The position numbers were made by a program, and so were the translations under genes. Shown one piece after another: positions 1 to 9,681 of a stretch of DNA of 64,000 nt. Source of the DNA: JBFLYO01 sp040756745 (GTDB lineage Bacteria > Bacteroidota > Ignavibacteria > UBA10030 > UBA6906); contig JBFLYO010000005.1 of the NCBI GenBank assembly GCA_040756745.1, positions 83,537-147,536 on the forward strand, written 5' to 3'. Under the pieces are notes generated by a model. It was not told where the DNA came from. It saw only the letters and a list, made by a program, of their open reading frames with translations, and searched no databases. The number at the start of each line of letters is the position of its first letter. Position 1 is the stretch's first letter.

Positions 1-2
1 CG

Positions 3-1457
3 TCGAAGTTCGACGGCACGCTGGTGTATGAGGGGGTGAAGTTCCTGGAGGTGCCCGACGAGGAGGGGAACAGGATCATCGTCTCCGGTCGAAGCGGCGT
101 GGTGAACGTGCTCGACCATGACAACCGGATGCTCACCAAATACGACGTCCCCTACGGCGCCACGATGCTTGTACGCGACGGCGAGAAGGTGAACAAGGGG
201 CAGATCATTTACGAGTGGGATCCCTACAACGCCGTGATCATCTCGGAGCATTCCGGCGCGGTCCGATACCATCAGCTCCGGGAAAACGTGACGTACCGGG
301 AGATCGACGACGAACAGACGGGCCACATCCAGAAGGTCGTGATCGATTCGCGCGACCGGACGCTTGCCCCGACGTTGGAGATCCACGGCAAGAAGGGGAA
401 GCAGGGCCAGTACATCATCCCGACGCGCGCGCACCTGGCGGTGAACGACGGTCAGGAGATCACGGCAGGGACGGTGCTTGTGCGCATCCCGCGCGACATC
501 GGCAAGACGCGCGACATCACCGGGGGTCTCCCGCGCGTCACGGAGCTGTTCGAGGCGCGGAGCCCCAGCGATCCCGCGGTCGTTTCGGAGATCGACGGCA
601 TCGTCAGCTTCGGCGCCCAGAAGCGGGGTTCGCGCGAGGTGATCGTCACGAGCCATGACGGCAAGGACATCCGCAAGTATCCGATCCCCCTCGGGAAGCA
701 CGTGCTGGTGCAGGCCAACGACGTCGTCCGTGCCGGCGAGCGGCTCTCCGACGGGGCGATCGATCCGCACGACGTCCTCCGCATCAAGGGTGTGGCGGCG
801 GTCCAGGAATACCTGGTGAACGAGATTCAGGAAGTCTACCGCATCCAGGGGGTGAAGATCAACGACAAACACATCGAGATCATCGTCCGCCAGATGATGC
901 AGAAGGTCAGGATCGTGGACTCCGGCGACACGAAGTTCCTCGAAGGCGACTACGTGGACAAGCTGAAGTTCGAGGAAGAGAACGAGGCGCTGCGCGACAA
1001 GGTCCTGATCGTCAGCAAGGGAGACTCCAAGTTCAAGAACGGACAGCTGATTTCGAAGAAGAAAGCCCGGGAGGCGAACGGCGACCTCCGGAAGAAGGCG
1101 AAGAAGGTGATAGAATACCGGGACGCGGAGCCTGCCACTTCGGAACCGGTCCTGCTGGGGATCACCTCAGCGTCGCTGTCGACCGAAAGCTTCATCTCGG
1201 CGGCGTCGTTCCAGGAGACCACCAAGGTGCTGACCGACGCGGCGATTGAGGGGAAGGTGGATAATCTCCTCGGGCTCAAGGAGAACGTCATTATGGGGCA
1301 CCTTATCCCGGCAGGGACGGGACTGAAGCGCTTCCAGGATCTTGCGCTTGACTTCATCTCGGCGGCAGAGGAGGAAGAGGAGGTCGAGGAGCAGGTTGAG
1401 GAGGAGGAAGCCCCGGTGCGGAAGGGGAAAACCAAGGAGAAGATCTCAACCTCATAA
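3..1457 (+). CDS. rpoC: RNA polymerase beta-prime subunit, C-terminal part (5' end outside window)
   Basis: C-terminal ~484 codons of the core RNA polymerase clamp subunit. The frame is open from base 3 to a TAA and no start lies in the window. Conserved blocks are DITGGLPRVTELFEAR near 510-560, DKHIEIIVRQM near 865-900 and GITSASLSTESFISAAS near 1156-1210, all typical of the beta-prime C-terminal third. The protein ends in a Glu-rich stretch (about 1366-1415) and a short basic tail, which is probably lineage-specific. It lies 172 bp before rpsL, the usual rpoBC-str junction. The identification is secure; only the amount missing upstream is unknown. Confidence 0.98.
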   Translation, partial: SKFDGTLVYEGVKFLEVPDEEGNRIIVSGRSGVVNVLDHDNRMLTKYDVPYGATMLVRDGEKVNKGQIIYEWDPYNAVIISEHSGAVRYHQLRENVTYREIDDEQTGHIQKVVIDSRDRTLAPTLEIHGKKGKQGQYIIPTRAHLAVNDGQEITAGTVLVRIPRDIGKTRDITGGLPRVTELFEARSPSDPAVVSEIDGIVSFGAQKRGSREVIVTSHDGKDIRKYPIPLGKHVLVQANDVVRAGERLSDGAIDPHDVLRIKGVAAVQEYLVNEIQEVYRIQGVKINDKHIEIIVRQMMQKVRIVDSGDTKFLEGDYVDKLKFEEENEALRDKVLIVSKGDSKFKNGQLISKKKAREANGDLRKKAKKVIEYRDAEPATSEPVLLGITSASLSTESFISAASFQETTKVLTDAAIEGKVDNLLGLKENVIMGHLIPAGTGLKRFQDLALDFISAAEEEEEVEEQVEEEEAPVRKGKTKEKISTS

Positions 1458-1549
1458 CCGACGCAGCAGGAGGATTGGGCGTTCGCGGGCTTCCCCGTGC
1501 AGTCCCGCGGACGCCCCCGTGTCTTCGGGAAGCGGAAACGTCGATTGTG

Positions 1550-1578
1550 TTGACAATCCGGAGGCGTTTTCGTATCTT
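1550..1578 (+). promoter_or_regulatory. Probable sigma-70-type promoter for the str/S10 block
   Basis: TTGACA at 1550-1555, a 17-bp spacer and TATCTT at 1573-1578 lie in the rpoC-rpsL gap, about 50 bp before the rpsL start. The spacing matches the other promoters proposed in this window. It would let the ribosomal block be transcribed independently of rpoBC. Confidence 0.65.
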
Positions 1579-1629
1579 AAAAAGCTTTGTTGAAAATCGA
1601 CCAACGAACGGCAGTACAGCGGAGAACAG

Positions 1630-2001
1630 GTGCCAACGATTCAGCAGTTGATCCGGAACAGCAGGCGCAGCGTGACCTGGAAGAGCAAGGCGCCCGCTAT
1701 GGGGGGAAGCCCTCAGAAGCGCGGCGTGTGCACGCGCGTGTATACGACGACGCCGAAGAAGCCGAACTCCGCCCTCCGCAAGGTGGCGCGTGTCCGGCTG
1801 ACGAACGGGATCGAGGTCACCGCCTATATCCCGGGTGAAGGGCACAATCTGCAGGAGCATTCGATCGTCATGATCCGGGGGGGACGCGTGAAGGACCTCC
1901 CCGGCGTCCGCTACCATATCATCCGCGGTACCCTCGATACGGCCGGCGTCGCAGAACGGAAGCAGGGTCGGTCGAAATACGGCGCCAAGAAAGGCAAGTA
2001 A
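1630..2001 (+). CDS. rpsL: 30S ribosomal protein S12
   Basis: 123-residue decoding-centre protein of the small subunit. It starts with PTIQQLIR and carries the PNSA loop (TPKKPNSALRK, residues 41-51) and the KDLPGVRYH loop near residue 87. Both lysines that are mutated in streptomycin-resistant strains are present, so the protein looks like the sensitive type. The start is GTG, fixed by the conserved N-terminus and a GGAG five bases upstream. It is the first gene of the str cluster, 23 bp ahead of rpsG. Confidence 0.98.
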   Translation: MPTIQQLIRNSRRSVTWKSKAPAMGGSPQKRGVCTRVYTTTPKKPNSALRKVARVRLTNGIEVTAYIPGEGHNLQEHSIVMIRGGRVKDLPGVRYHIIRGTLDTAGVAERKQGRSKYGAKKGK

Positions 2002-2024
2002 CACTTCAGCGACCAGAGTATTCC

Positions 2025-2492
2025 GTGAGAAAGAAGAGATCAAACCCCCGGCTGATTGCGCCGGATCCGAAATTTGGCGACGCGCTCGTGTCGGAGTTCA
2101 TCAACAACATTATGAAGCGGGGGAAGAAGCACCTCGCCCGGCGCATCCTGTACGACGCGTTTGCCATGATCGAGGAACGGACGCAGAAGCCCGGCCTGGA
2201 GGTCTTCAAGAAGGCGGTGAGCAACACGCGGCCGATGCTGGAGGTCAAGGCCCGGCGCGTCGGCGGCGCCACGTACCAGGTCCCGACAGAAGTCCGTGGC
2301 GAGCGGAGCGTGGCCCTGGCCATCCGGTGGCTGATCGCGTACGCGAACGACCGCAAAGACAAGTCGATGTCCCAGAAACTTGCCGCCGAGTTCATTGCCG
2401 CCTCGCAGGGGGAAGGTAACGCGATTAAGAAGAAGGAGGACACGCACAAGATGGCGGAGGCCAACAAGGCCTTTGCCCATTTCAAGTGGTGA
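2025..2492 (+). CDS. rpsG: 30S ribosomal protein S7
   Basis: 155-residue primary 16S rRNA-binding protein that nucleates the 30S head. The N-terminus RKKRSNPR and the block FVNxIMKxGKK-like FINNIMKRGKK (near residues 25-35) are family hallmarks, and VGGATYQVP sits near residue 80. Translation begins at a GTG; no ATG gives the conserved N-terminus. It is 28 bp from fusA. In E. coli S7 represses str-operon translation; no matching site was identified here. Confidence 0.98.
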   Translation: MRKKRSNPRLIAPDPKFGDALVSEFINNIMKRGKKHLARRILYDAFAMIEERTQKPGLEVFKKAVSNTRPMLEVKARRVGGATYQVPTEVRGERSVALAIRWLIAYANDRKDKSMSQKLAAEFIAASQGEGNAIKKKEDTHKMAEANKAFAHFKW

Positions 2493-2520
2493 CCGACAGA
2501 GGAGAGAGAGCAGCGAACCC

Positions 2521-4623
2521 ATGCCACGACAGTATCCGCTAGAACGGACCCGCAACATCGGGATCAGCGCCCATATCGACGCCGGCAAGACGACGACGAC
2601 CGAGCGCATCCTCTTTTATACGGGCGTCCTCCATCGCATGGGCGAAGTGCACGACGGCGCAGCAACCATGGACTGGATGGAGCAGGAGAAGGAGCGCGGC
2701 ATCACGATCACGTCGGCCGCGACCACCTGTTTCTGGGAGAACCACCGGATCAACATCATTGACACGCCGGGGCATGTCGACTTCACCGCGGAGGTGGAGC
2801 GCTCGTTGCGGGTGCTCGACGGCGCCGTTGCCCTGTTCTGCTCCGTCGGCGGCGTGGAGCCGCAGTCGGAGACCGTCTGGCGCCAGATGGACAAGTACGG
2901 CGTCCCCCGGATCGCGTTCGTGAACAAGATGGACCGCGTGGGGGCGGATTTCCTGGGCGTCGTGGAGATGATGAAACAGCGTCTCGGGGCGAATGCCGTC
3001 CCGATCCAGCTCCCCGTCGGGGAGGGGGACCTGTTCGCCGGCATCATCGACCTCGTCACGATGAAGGCAAGGATGTACAAGGAGTCGACGCTCGGAACGG
3101 AGTGGGACGACATCGACATCCCCCACGACATGCTGGCCAAGGCCCAGCAGTACAGGACCAGGATGCTCGAAGCGGTGTCCGACGAAGACGACACGCTGCT
3201 GGAGAAGTACCTGGAAGGCAAGGAGATCACGCCGAAGGAGATCATGGCGGTCCTCCGCCGCGCGTCGCTTCGCGTCAGCATCATCCCCGTGCTCTGCGGG
3301 TCGTCGTTCAAAAACAAAGGGGTCCAGATGCTCCTCGACGGGGTGATCAATTATCTCCCCTCTCCGCTGGATCTGAACGACGGCAAAGTGATGGGACACC
3401 ACGTGAACCTCACTGATCATATCACGCGGCGGGTGGACGATAAGGAGCAGTTCGCGGCGCTGGCCTTCAAGATCATGTCCGATCCGTTCGTCGGCCGGTT
3501 GACCTATTTCCGCGTCTACAGCGGAACGCTGAAGTCGGGTTCGTACGTCTACAATTCCGTGACGGACAAGAAGGAGCGCATCAGCCGCATCCTCCGCATG
3601 CACGCCAACTCGCGGGAGGACGTGGATGAGGCGTACGCGGGCGACATCGTGGCGGCGGTCGGGTTGAAGCACACCCGGACCGGGGACACGCTCTGTGAGG
3701 AGGACGACCCGATCATCCTGGAGAAAATGACCTTCCCCGAGCCGGTCATCCACGTTGCCATCGAGCCGAAGACCAAGGCGGACCAGGAGAAGATGGGAGA
3801 GGCGCTTCAGAAGCTCTCGGAGGAAGATCCCACGCTCCGCATCTCGACGAACGACGAGACCGGGCAGACGATCATCAGCGGCATGGGGGAGCTGCACCTG
3901 GAGATCATTATCGACCGGATGAAGCGGGAGTTCCGGGTCGAGGCCAACATCGGCAAACCCCAGGTGGCCTACAAGGAAACGATCCGCGCGAAGGTCCAGG
4001 CCGAAGGGAGGTTCGTCCGCCAGTCGGGCGGACGCGGGCAGTACGGACACGTCTGGATCGAAGTCGAGCCGAACGAGAAGGGGAAAGGATTCGAGTTCGA
4101 GAATGCGATCGTCGGCGGGGTCGTCCCGAAAGAGTACATCAAGCCCGTGGAACAGGGCATCGTCGAAGCAATGAAGAACGGCGTCCTGGCGGGGTATCCC
4201 GTAGAGGACGTGAAGGTGAAGCTGTACGACGGGTCGTACCACGACGTGGACTCGTCGGAGATGGCGTTCAAGGTGGCCGGTTCGATGGCGTTCAAGGAGG
4301 CGGCGCGCAAAGCGCATCCCGTCATCCTCGAGCCGATCATGCAGGTCGAGGTGGTGACCCCCGAGGAGTACATGGGGGACGTCATCGGCGATTTGAATTC
4401 GCGGCGCGGCAAGATCGAGGGGATGACGCCGCGCAAGGACGCCCAGGTGATCAGGGCGGCGGTGCCGCTGTCGGAGATGTTCGGCTATTCGACCGTGCTC
4501 CGGTCGATGACGCAGGGCCGCGCAATCTACTCCATGGAGCTGTCGCACTACGACGAGACGCCCAAAAGCGTCTCCGATCAGATCATTGAAAAGATCAAGG
4601 GCAAGGAAGCGGTACACGCATAA
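2521..4623 (+). CDS. fusA: Elongation factor G
   Basis: 700-residue ribosomal translocase GTPase. The P-loop AHIDAGKT is at residues 17-24, DTPGH at 81-85 and NKMD at 135-138, followed by domains II to V; SGGRGQYGHVWIE marks domain IV. The ATG at 2521 gives the standard MPRQYPLERTRNIGI start. A longer frame reaches back into rpsG but has no conserved sequence there. The length is normal for bacterial EF-G. It is the third gene of the str cluster, 54 bp before tuf. Confidence 0.98.
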   Translation: MPRQYPLERTRNIGISAHIDAGKTTTTERILFYTGVLHRMGEVHDGAATMDWMEQEKERGITITSAATTCFWENHRINIIDTPGHVDFTAEVERSLRVLDGAVALFCSVGGVEPQSETVWRQMDKYGVPRIAFVNKMDRVGADFLGVVEMMKQRLGANAVPIQLPVGEGDLFAGIIDLVTMKARMYKESTLGTEWDDIDIPHDMLAKAQQYRTRMLEAVSDEDDTLLEKYLEGKEITPKEIMAVLRRASLRVSIIPVLCGSSFKNKGVQMLLDGVINYLPSPLDLNDGKVMGHHVNLTDHITRRVDDKEQFAALAFKIMSDPFVGRLTYFRVYSGTLKSGSYVYNSVTDKKERISRILRMHANSREDVDEAYAGDIVAAVGLKHTRTGDTLCEEDDPIILEKMTFPEPVIHVAIEPKTKADQEKMGEALQKLSEEDPTLRISTNDETGQTIISGMGELHLEIIIDRMKREFRVEANIGKPQVAYKETIRAKVQAEGRFVRQSGGRGQYGHVWIEVEPNEKGKGFEFENAIVGGVVPKEYIKPVEQGIVEAMKNGVLAGYPVEDVKVKLYDGSYHDVDSSEMAFKVAGSMAFKEAARKAHPVILEPIMQVEVVTPEEYMGDVIGDLNSRRGKIEGMTPRKDAQVIRAAVPLSEMFGYSTVLRSMTQGRAIYSMELSHYDETPKSVSDQIIEKIKGKEAVHA

Positions 4624-4677
4624 ACAGCCCGAGACCGACGTCACCATATCCCCGTTTATCCACAGGAGAGCACACAA

Positions 4678-5889
<1,212 letters not shown>

Positions 5890-5900
5890 ATGCTTACTCA

Positions 5901-5937
5901 TGACACGCGTGCAGGCAGGATGCCGGCGCGCGTGTCG
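5901..5937 (+). promoter_or_regulatory. Stem-loop between tuf and rpsJ
   Basis: GACACGCG (5902-5909) and CGCGTGTC (5929-5936) form a perfect 8-bp stem. An inner GGCA/TGCC pairing lengthens the structure. No T-run follows, so it is not a simple intrinsic terminator. It could attenuate or process the transcript between the str and S10 parts of the cluster. Confidence 0.5.
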
Positions 5938-5970
5938 CACTGTTCGTGACTAATCGGAGTACCTCTACAC

Positions 5971-6279
5971 GTGGCCGGGCAAAAGATTCGCATCAAGCTG
6001 AAATCGTACGATCACAACCTGATCGACAAGTCTGCGGAGAAAATCATCAAGACTGTCAAGTCAACAGGCGCTGTGGTCTCAGGCCCGATACCGTTACCCA
6101 CGAAGCGTACGGTGTATACTGTGCTTCGATCACCTCACGTTGACAAGAAGTCGAGGGAGCAGTTCGAGACGCGCGCGCACAAGCGGCTCATCGATATCCT
6201 CAACTCGACCAATAAGACTGTCGACTCTCTGATGAAGCTCGATCTCCCCGCGGGCGTCGACGTCGAGATCAAGGTGTAA
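5971..6279 (+). CDS. rpsJ: 30S ribosomal protein S10
   Basis: 102-residue small-subunit protein, also the NusE antitermination factor in other bacteria. Conserved blocks are IRIKLKSYDHNLID at the N-terminus, GPIPLPTKRTVYTVLRSPH in the middle and LPAGVDVEIKV at the end. The start is GTG, set by the conserved AGQKIRIKL N-terminus. It lies 81 bp after tuf and is unusually far (168 bp) from rplC. Confidence 0.97.
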   Translation: MAGQKIRIKLKSYDHNLIDKSAEKIIKTVKSTGAVVSGPIPLPTKRTVYTVLRSPHVDKKSREQFETRAHKRLIDILNSTNKTVDSLMKLDLPAGVDVEIKV

Positions 6280-6311
6280 TCCGAGTTCCTTCCGGCTGCA
6301 CAGGTGAAGGT

Positions 6312-6412
6312 GTCGCGGCGGGGGGGATCATGCCCCCCTGGCGACAGCAGTGCGGCATCGGCTCGCGGGCAATTGGCAAGCGCGCGAGTCGCGGCGCCAG
6401 TGGAAAGCGCCG
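6312..6412 (+). promoter_or_regulatory. Three consecutive stem-loops in the rpsJ-rplC spacer
   Basis: The 168-bp spacer (6280-6447) is far longer than its neighbours and folds well by eye. Hairpin 1 (6312-6345) pairs GTCGC with GCGAC and six Gs with six Cs around an ATCATG loop. Hairpin 2 (6360-6390) pairs GGCTCGCG with CGCGAGTC. Hairpin 3 (6392-6412) pairs CGGCGC with GCGCCG. No T-run follows. In E. coli an L4-binding structured leader lies before rpsJ; a displaced equivalent is possible but unproven. Confidence 0.5.
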
Positions 6413-6447
6413 TCGTCGGGCGTTGAATCCTTATCAGGGATGATGGT

Positions 6448-7080
6448 ATGAACGGACTCTTGGGCAAGAAAATCGGTATGACGAGCATCTTCGACGACCA
6501 TGGGCAGGTGATCCCCTGCACGGTCATCGAGGCGGGTCCATGCTACGTCACGCAGATCAAGACGAGGGAGCGTGACGGGTATGAGGCGGTGCAGCTGGGA
6601 TTCGGAGCAACCCGGGAGCGCCTCCTGTCCAAGGCGGTGAAAGGCCACCTGGCGAAGGCCGGCGTGAAATCCGCTCGCATCGTGCGGGAATTCCGCGGCA
6701 ACGGATCCTCGGAAGTGCAGCCCGGACAGGAGATCAAGGTCGACGCTGTCTTTGCGAAGGGTGACCTCGTTTCGGTCATCGGCACATCCAAGGGGCGCGG
6801 GTTCCAGGGCGTCGTGAAGCGCCACCACTTCGGCGGCGGCTTCCGCACGCACGGCCAGAGCGACCGCGAACGTGCGCCGGGATCCATCGGATCGTCGTCC
6901 CATCCCTCCCGCGTCTTCAGGGGGATGCGCATGGCCGGCCGCATGGGAGGTGACCAGGTGACCGTGCGGAACCTGAAGGTCGTCGGGATCATCCCCGACT
7001 CGAACCTCCTCCTGCTCAAGGGATCGGTGCCGGGGGCGATCAACGGCGTCGTGGAGATCCGCAAGAACAAAGCAGTCTAA
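6448..7080 (+). CDS. rplC: 50S ribosomal protein L3
   Basis: 210-residue early-assembly protein whose loop reaches the peptidyl-transferase centre. The N-terminus GLLGKKIGMTSIFDD is diagnostic. The loop THGQSDRERAPGSIG (about residues 132-146) contains the Gln that PrmB methylates in E. coli. GRMGGDQVTVRNL and the usual C-terminal strands follow. It begins with ATG at 6448 and lies 15 bp from rplD. Confidence 0.97.
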   Translation: MNGLLGKKIGMTSIFDDHGQVIPCTVIEAGPCYVTQIKTRERDGYEAVQLGFGATRERLLSKAVKGHLAKAGVKSARIVREFRGNGSSEVQPGQEIKVDAVFAKGDLVSVIGTSKGRGFQGVVKRHHFGGGFRTHGQSDRERAPGSIGSSSHPSRVFRGMRMAGRMGGDQVTVRNLKVVGIIPDSNLLLLKGSVPGAINGVVEIRKNKAV

Positions 7081-7095
7081 CCAACGAGTGCGGTG

Positions 7096-7725
7096 ATGGA
7101 AATCGAAGTCTATAAGACGGACGGGACGAAATCGGGCGAGAAAGTGAAGCTCGCGGCCGACATCTTCGGCATCGAGCCCAACCGTCACGCCATCTTCCGT
7201 GCGGTCCGCGCCTATCTGGACAACCAGCGGCAGGGAACGGCGAAGGTTAAGACCCGCGCCGAGGTGCGGGGAGGCGGGAAGAAGCCCTTCAAACAGAAGC
7301 ACACGGGACAGGCGCGCCAGGGATCCTCGCGTTCCCCCGTCATGGTCGGGGGCGGGGCGATCTTCGGACCGCGGCCGCGTGATTTCACGACGAAGCTCCC
7401 CTCCGGCCTCAAGACGCTTGCGCGCAAGTCGGCCCTCTCGCATAAAGCCCGCGAAGGACAGATCCGGATCGTCGAAGACTTCAGCTTCGCTGCGCCGAAA
7501 ACCAAGGAGATGGTTGCCGTCCTGAAGGCGCTCGAACTCTCGTCGTCCAAGACGCTGATGCTCCTGCCGAAATCCGACCCCGTTGTCGTCAAGTCGGGGC
7601 GTAATATCCCGAAGTTCGGCGTGCTCGAGGCAGACAAGGCGTCCACGTACGATTTCGTGAACAACCAGGTGCTTCTCATTCAGAAGAGCGCCGTCGAAGT
7701 TCTTCAGAATACCTTTAAGCACTGA
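7096..7725 (+). CDS. rplD: 50S ribosomal protein L4
   Basis: 209-residue large-subunit protein with a long loop into the exit tunnel. The N-terminal KVKLAADIFGIEPN and the loop motif RAEVRGGGKKPFKQKHTGQA (residues about 53-72) identify it. The start is either ATG 7096 or the preceding in-frame GTG 7093; ATG was chosen because it gives the usual short MEIEVY start. In E. coli L4 is the S10-operon autoregulator, which makes the structured spacer upstream of rplC interesting. Confidence 0.97.
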   Translation: MEIEVYKTDGTKSGEKVKLAADIFGIEPNRHAIFRAVRAYLDNQRQGTAKVKTRAEVRGGGKKPFKQKHTGQARQGSSRSPVMVGGGAIFGPRPRDFTTKLPSGLKTLARKSALSHKAREGQIRIVEDFSFAAPKTKEMVAVLKALELSSSKTLMLLPKSDPVVVKSGRNIPKFGVLEADKASTYDFVNNQVLLIQKSAVEVLQNTFKH

Positions 7726-7730
7726 CGACC

Positions 7731-8021
7731 ATGACCGGCATTCTCAAACGCCCCATCGTCACCGAAAAAATGACCGCGTTGCAGGAGAAGGGGCAGTACG
7801 CCTTCGAGGTGGAGCCATCGGCGAACAAGATCGCCATTGCGCGTGCCGTCGAGAAGAAATTCAACGTGACCGTGCTGGACGTGCGCACCAGCCGGCACAA
7901 GGGGAAGCAGAAGTCCCAGATGACGCGGAAGGGACGCTTCGCCGGACGCACGCCGGCCTGGAAGAAGGCCATCGTTCGGCTGAAGGAAGGTGACAAGATC
8001 CAGTTCTTCCAAAACGTCTGA
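7731..8021 (+). CDS. rplW: 50S ribosomal protein L23
   Basis: 96-residue protein at the tunnel exit, the docking site for trigger factor and SRP in bacteria. ILKRPIVTEKMTALQ at the N-terminus and YAFEVEPSANKIAIARAVE are family blocks, and the long basic loop GRFAGRTPAWKKAIVRLK follows. The length is normal. It lies 5 bp after rplD and 14 bp before rplB, so it is translated as part of the same message. Confidence 0.96.
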   Translation: MTGILKRPIVTEKMTALQEKGQYAFEVEPSANKIAIARAVEKKFNVTVLDVRTSRHKGKQKSQMTRKGRFAGRTPAWKKAIVRLKEGDKIQFFQNV

Positions 8022-8035
8022 GCAGGGAGAGGCGC

Positions 8036-8863
8036 ATGGCACTCCGCAAACTGAAACCGAAAACGGCCGGCACCCGCTGGATGTCCGTCGCCGGATTCGA
8101 GGAGATCACGAAAACCCGGCCGGAGAAGTCGCTGATCGAGCCGCTCCGGAAGACCGGCGGCCGCAACAACACCGGCCGCATCACCTCGCGACACCGCGGC
8201 GGCGGTCACAAGCGGTTCTACCGGATCATCGACTTCAAGCGGAACAAGTTCGGGATGGATGCATCCGTAGCCGCGATCGAGTACGACCCCAACCGCTCCG
8301 CGCGGATTGCGCTGCTGCGGTACCGCGACGGCGAAAAACGATACATCATCGCACCGGACGGCCTCAAGATCGGCGACGTCCTCCGCTCCGGTCCGGACGC
8401 GGAGATCAAGGTGGGCAACGCGCTGCCGCTCGCGGGGATACCGGCGGGGACGTTCGTCCACAACATTGAAATGCGCCCCGGCAAGGGAGGACAGCTGGCC
8501 CGCAGCGCCGGCATGAGCGTGCAGCTCATGGCGAAGGAAGGGAAGTTCGCCCAGTTGCGGCTTCCGTCGGGAGAGATCCGCAACGTCCCGGCGGAGTGCC
8601 TGGCGACGATCGGATCGGTGGGGAACACCGAGCACGAGAACATCAGCATCGGCAAGGCGGGACGGTCGCGCTGGCTCGGCATCCGTCCGCAGTCGCGCGG
8701 CGTCGTTATGAACCCGGTCGACCACCCGCACGGCGGCGGCGAGGGGAAGAGCCCGCAGGGGAACCCGCATCCGGTGTCGCCGTGGGGCTGGCACACGAAG
8801 GGGAAGAAGACCCGCTGGAGAAAGAACCCGTCCAGCAAGTATATCGTCAAACGGAGAAGGTAA
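8036..8863 (+). CDS. rplB: 50S ribosomal protein L2
   Basis: 275-residue protein needed for subunit joining and peptidyl-transferase function. GRNNTGRITSRHRGGGHK lies near residues 42-59. The C-terminal NPVDHPHGGGEG (near residue 225) carries the conserved His of the family. The last segment, WRKNPSSKYIVKRRR, is typical. The ATG at 8036 follows AGGGAGAGG. The length matches other bacterial L2 proteins. Confidence 0.98.
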   Translation: MALRKLKPKTAGTRWMSVAGFEEITKTRPEKSLIEPLRKTGGRNNTGRITSRHRGGGHKRFYRIIDFKRNKFGMDASVAAIEYDPNRSARIALLRYRDGEKRYIIAPDGLKIGDVLRSGPDAEIKVGNALPLAGIPAGTFVHNIEMRPGKGGQLARSAGMSVQLMAKEGKFAQLRLPSGEIRNVPAECLATIGSVGNTEHENISIGKAGRSRWLGIRPQSRGVVMNPVDHPHGGGEGKSPQGNPHPVSPWGWHTKGKKTRWRKNPSSKYIVKRRR

Positions 8864-8870
8864 CCGGACC

Positions 8871-9158
8871 ATGTCCCGATCGCTGAAGAAAGGACCGTTC
8901 GTCAGCCAGAGACTGATCGAGCAGGTGGAGGCGCTCAACAAGACGAACCAGAAGAAGGTCCTGAAGACCTGGTCCCGTGCCTCCACGATCACCCCCGAGT
9001 TCGTCGGGCACACGTTCGCGGTGCACAACGGGAACAAGTTCATCCCGGTGTACGTGCACGAGGGGATGGTTGGCCATAAACTGGGCGAGTTTGCGCCGAC
9101 CCGCACGTTCCGGGTCCATCCGGGGATCAAGAAGGAAGAGACCACAACGCCGGCGTAA
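8871..9158 (+). CDS. rpsS: 30S ribosomal protein S19
   Basis: 95-residue head protein of the 30S subunit. It opens with MSRSLKKGPFVSQRL and contains WSRASTITPEFVGHT and VHEGMVGHKLGEFAPTRTF, the standard S19 signature region. A few residues (KKEETTTPA) extend past the usual end. It starts with ATG 7 bp after rplB and lies 21 bp before rplV. Confidence 0.97.
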   Translation: MSRSLKKGPFVSQRLIEQVEALNKTNQKKVLKTWSRASTITPEFVGHTFAVHNGNKFIPVYVHEGMVGHKLGEFAPTRTFRVHPGIKKEETTTPA

Positions 9159-9179
9159 GGCGGAACCAGAGAGGACGCG

Positions 9180-9659
9180 ATGGAAGCTCAGGCAATCAAC
9201 AGGTATATCGGCACCTCCCCGCGCAAAATGCGCCTGGTGATCGATCTTATCCGCGGGAAGACAGTGGCGGAGGCACTGCACATCCTCCACTTCTCCCCCA
9301 AACACGCATCGAAGACTGCGGAAAAGGTACTGCGCTCAGCGGTTGCGAACCTGCAGAACAAGGACGAGACGGGGCGGCTGGAGCCCGAGGATATTCTGGT
9401 CAAGCGTGCCACCGTGGACGGCGGCTTCATCATGAAGCGGATCAGTCCGGCCCCCATGGGACGTGCGTACCGGATCCGCAAGCGCTCCAACCATGTGACG
9501 ATCGTTGTCGCGCCGCGGGAGACGACGGAAGGCGCCCGCAAGTCCGCGCCGAAAGAAAAACCGGCGGCCAAATCCGAGCCCAAAGGCGGGAAGGCGGGCA
9601 AGGCCGCAAAGACACCGGCGGCCGCGAAGAAGAAGGAAGCCGCCGCGGCGTCGAAGTAA
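9180..9659 (+). CDS. rplV: 50S ribosomal protein L22 with a Lys/Ala-rich C-terminal tail
   Basis: 159 residues. Residues 1 to about 115 are a normal L22 lining the exit tunnel, with YIGTSPRKMRLVIDLIRGK at the start and KRISPAPMGRAYRIRKRSNH near residue 83. The remaining ~43 residues are a low-complexity Lys/Ala/Pro tail absent from most L22 proteins, which are about 110 residues long. The tail is in frame with a normal stop, so it is a true extension of the coding sequence. It may contact rRNA or be disordered on the surface. Confidence 0.96.
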   Translation: MEAQAINRYIGTSPRKMRLVIDLIRGKTVAEALHILHFSPKHASKTAEKVLRSAVANLQNKDETGRLEPEDILVKRATVDGGFIMKRISPAPMGRAYRIRKRSNHVTIVVAPRETTEGARKSAPKEKPAAKSEPKGGKAGKAAKTPAAAKKKEAAAASK

Positions 9660-9671
9660 CTGCAATCCTTC

Positions 9672-9679
9672 AGGAGGAG
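9672..9679 (+). promoter_or_regulatory. Strong ribosome-binding site that fixes the TTG start of rpsC
   Basis: AGGAGGAG ends two bases before TTG 9682. No ATG or GTG in this frame gives the conserved S3 N-terminus, so this site decides in favour of TTG. Confidence 0.8.
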
Positions 9680-9681
9680 CA

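Noticed and set aside
2380..2520. A longer N-terminus for EF-G
   Set aside because: The extra codons overlap rpsG and are not conserved; ATG 2521 gives the family start.
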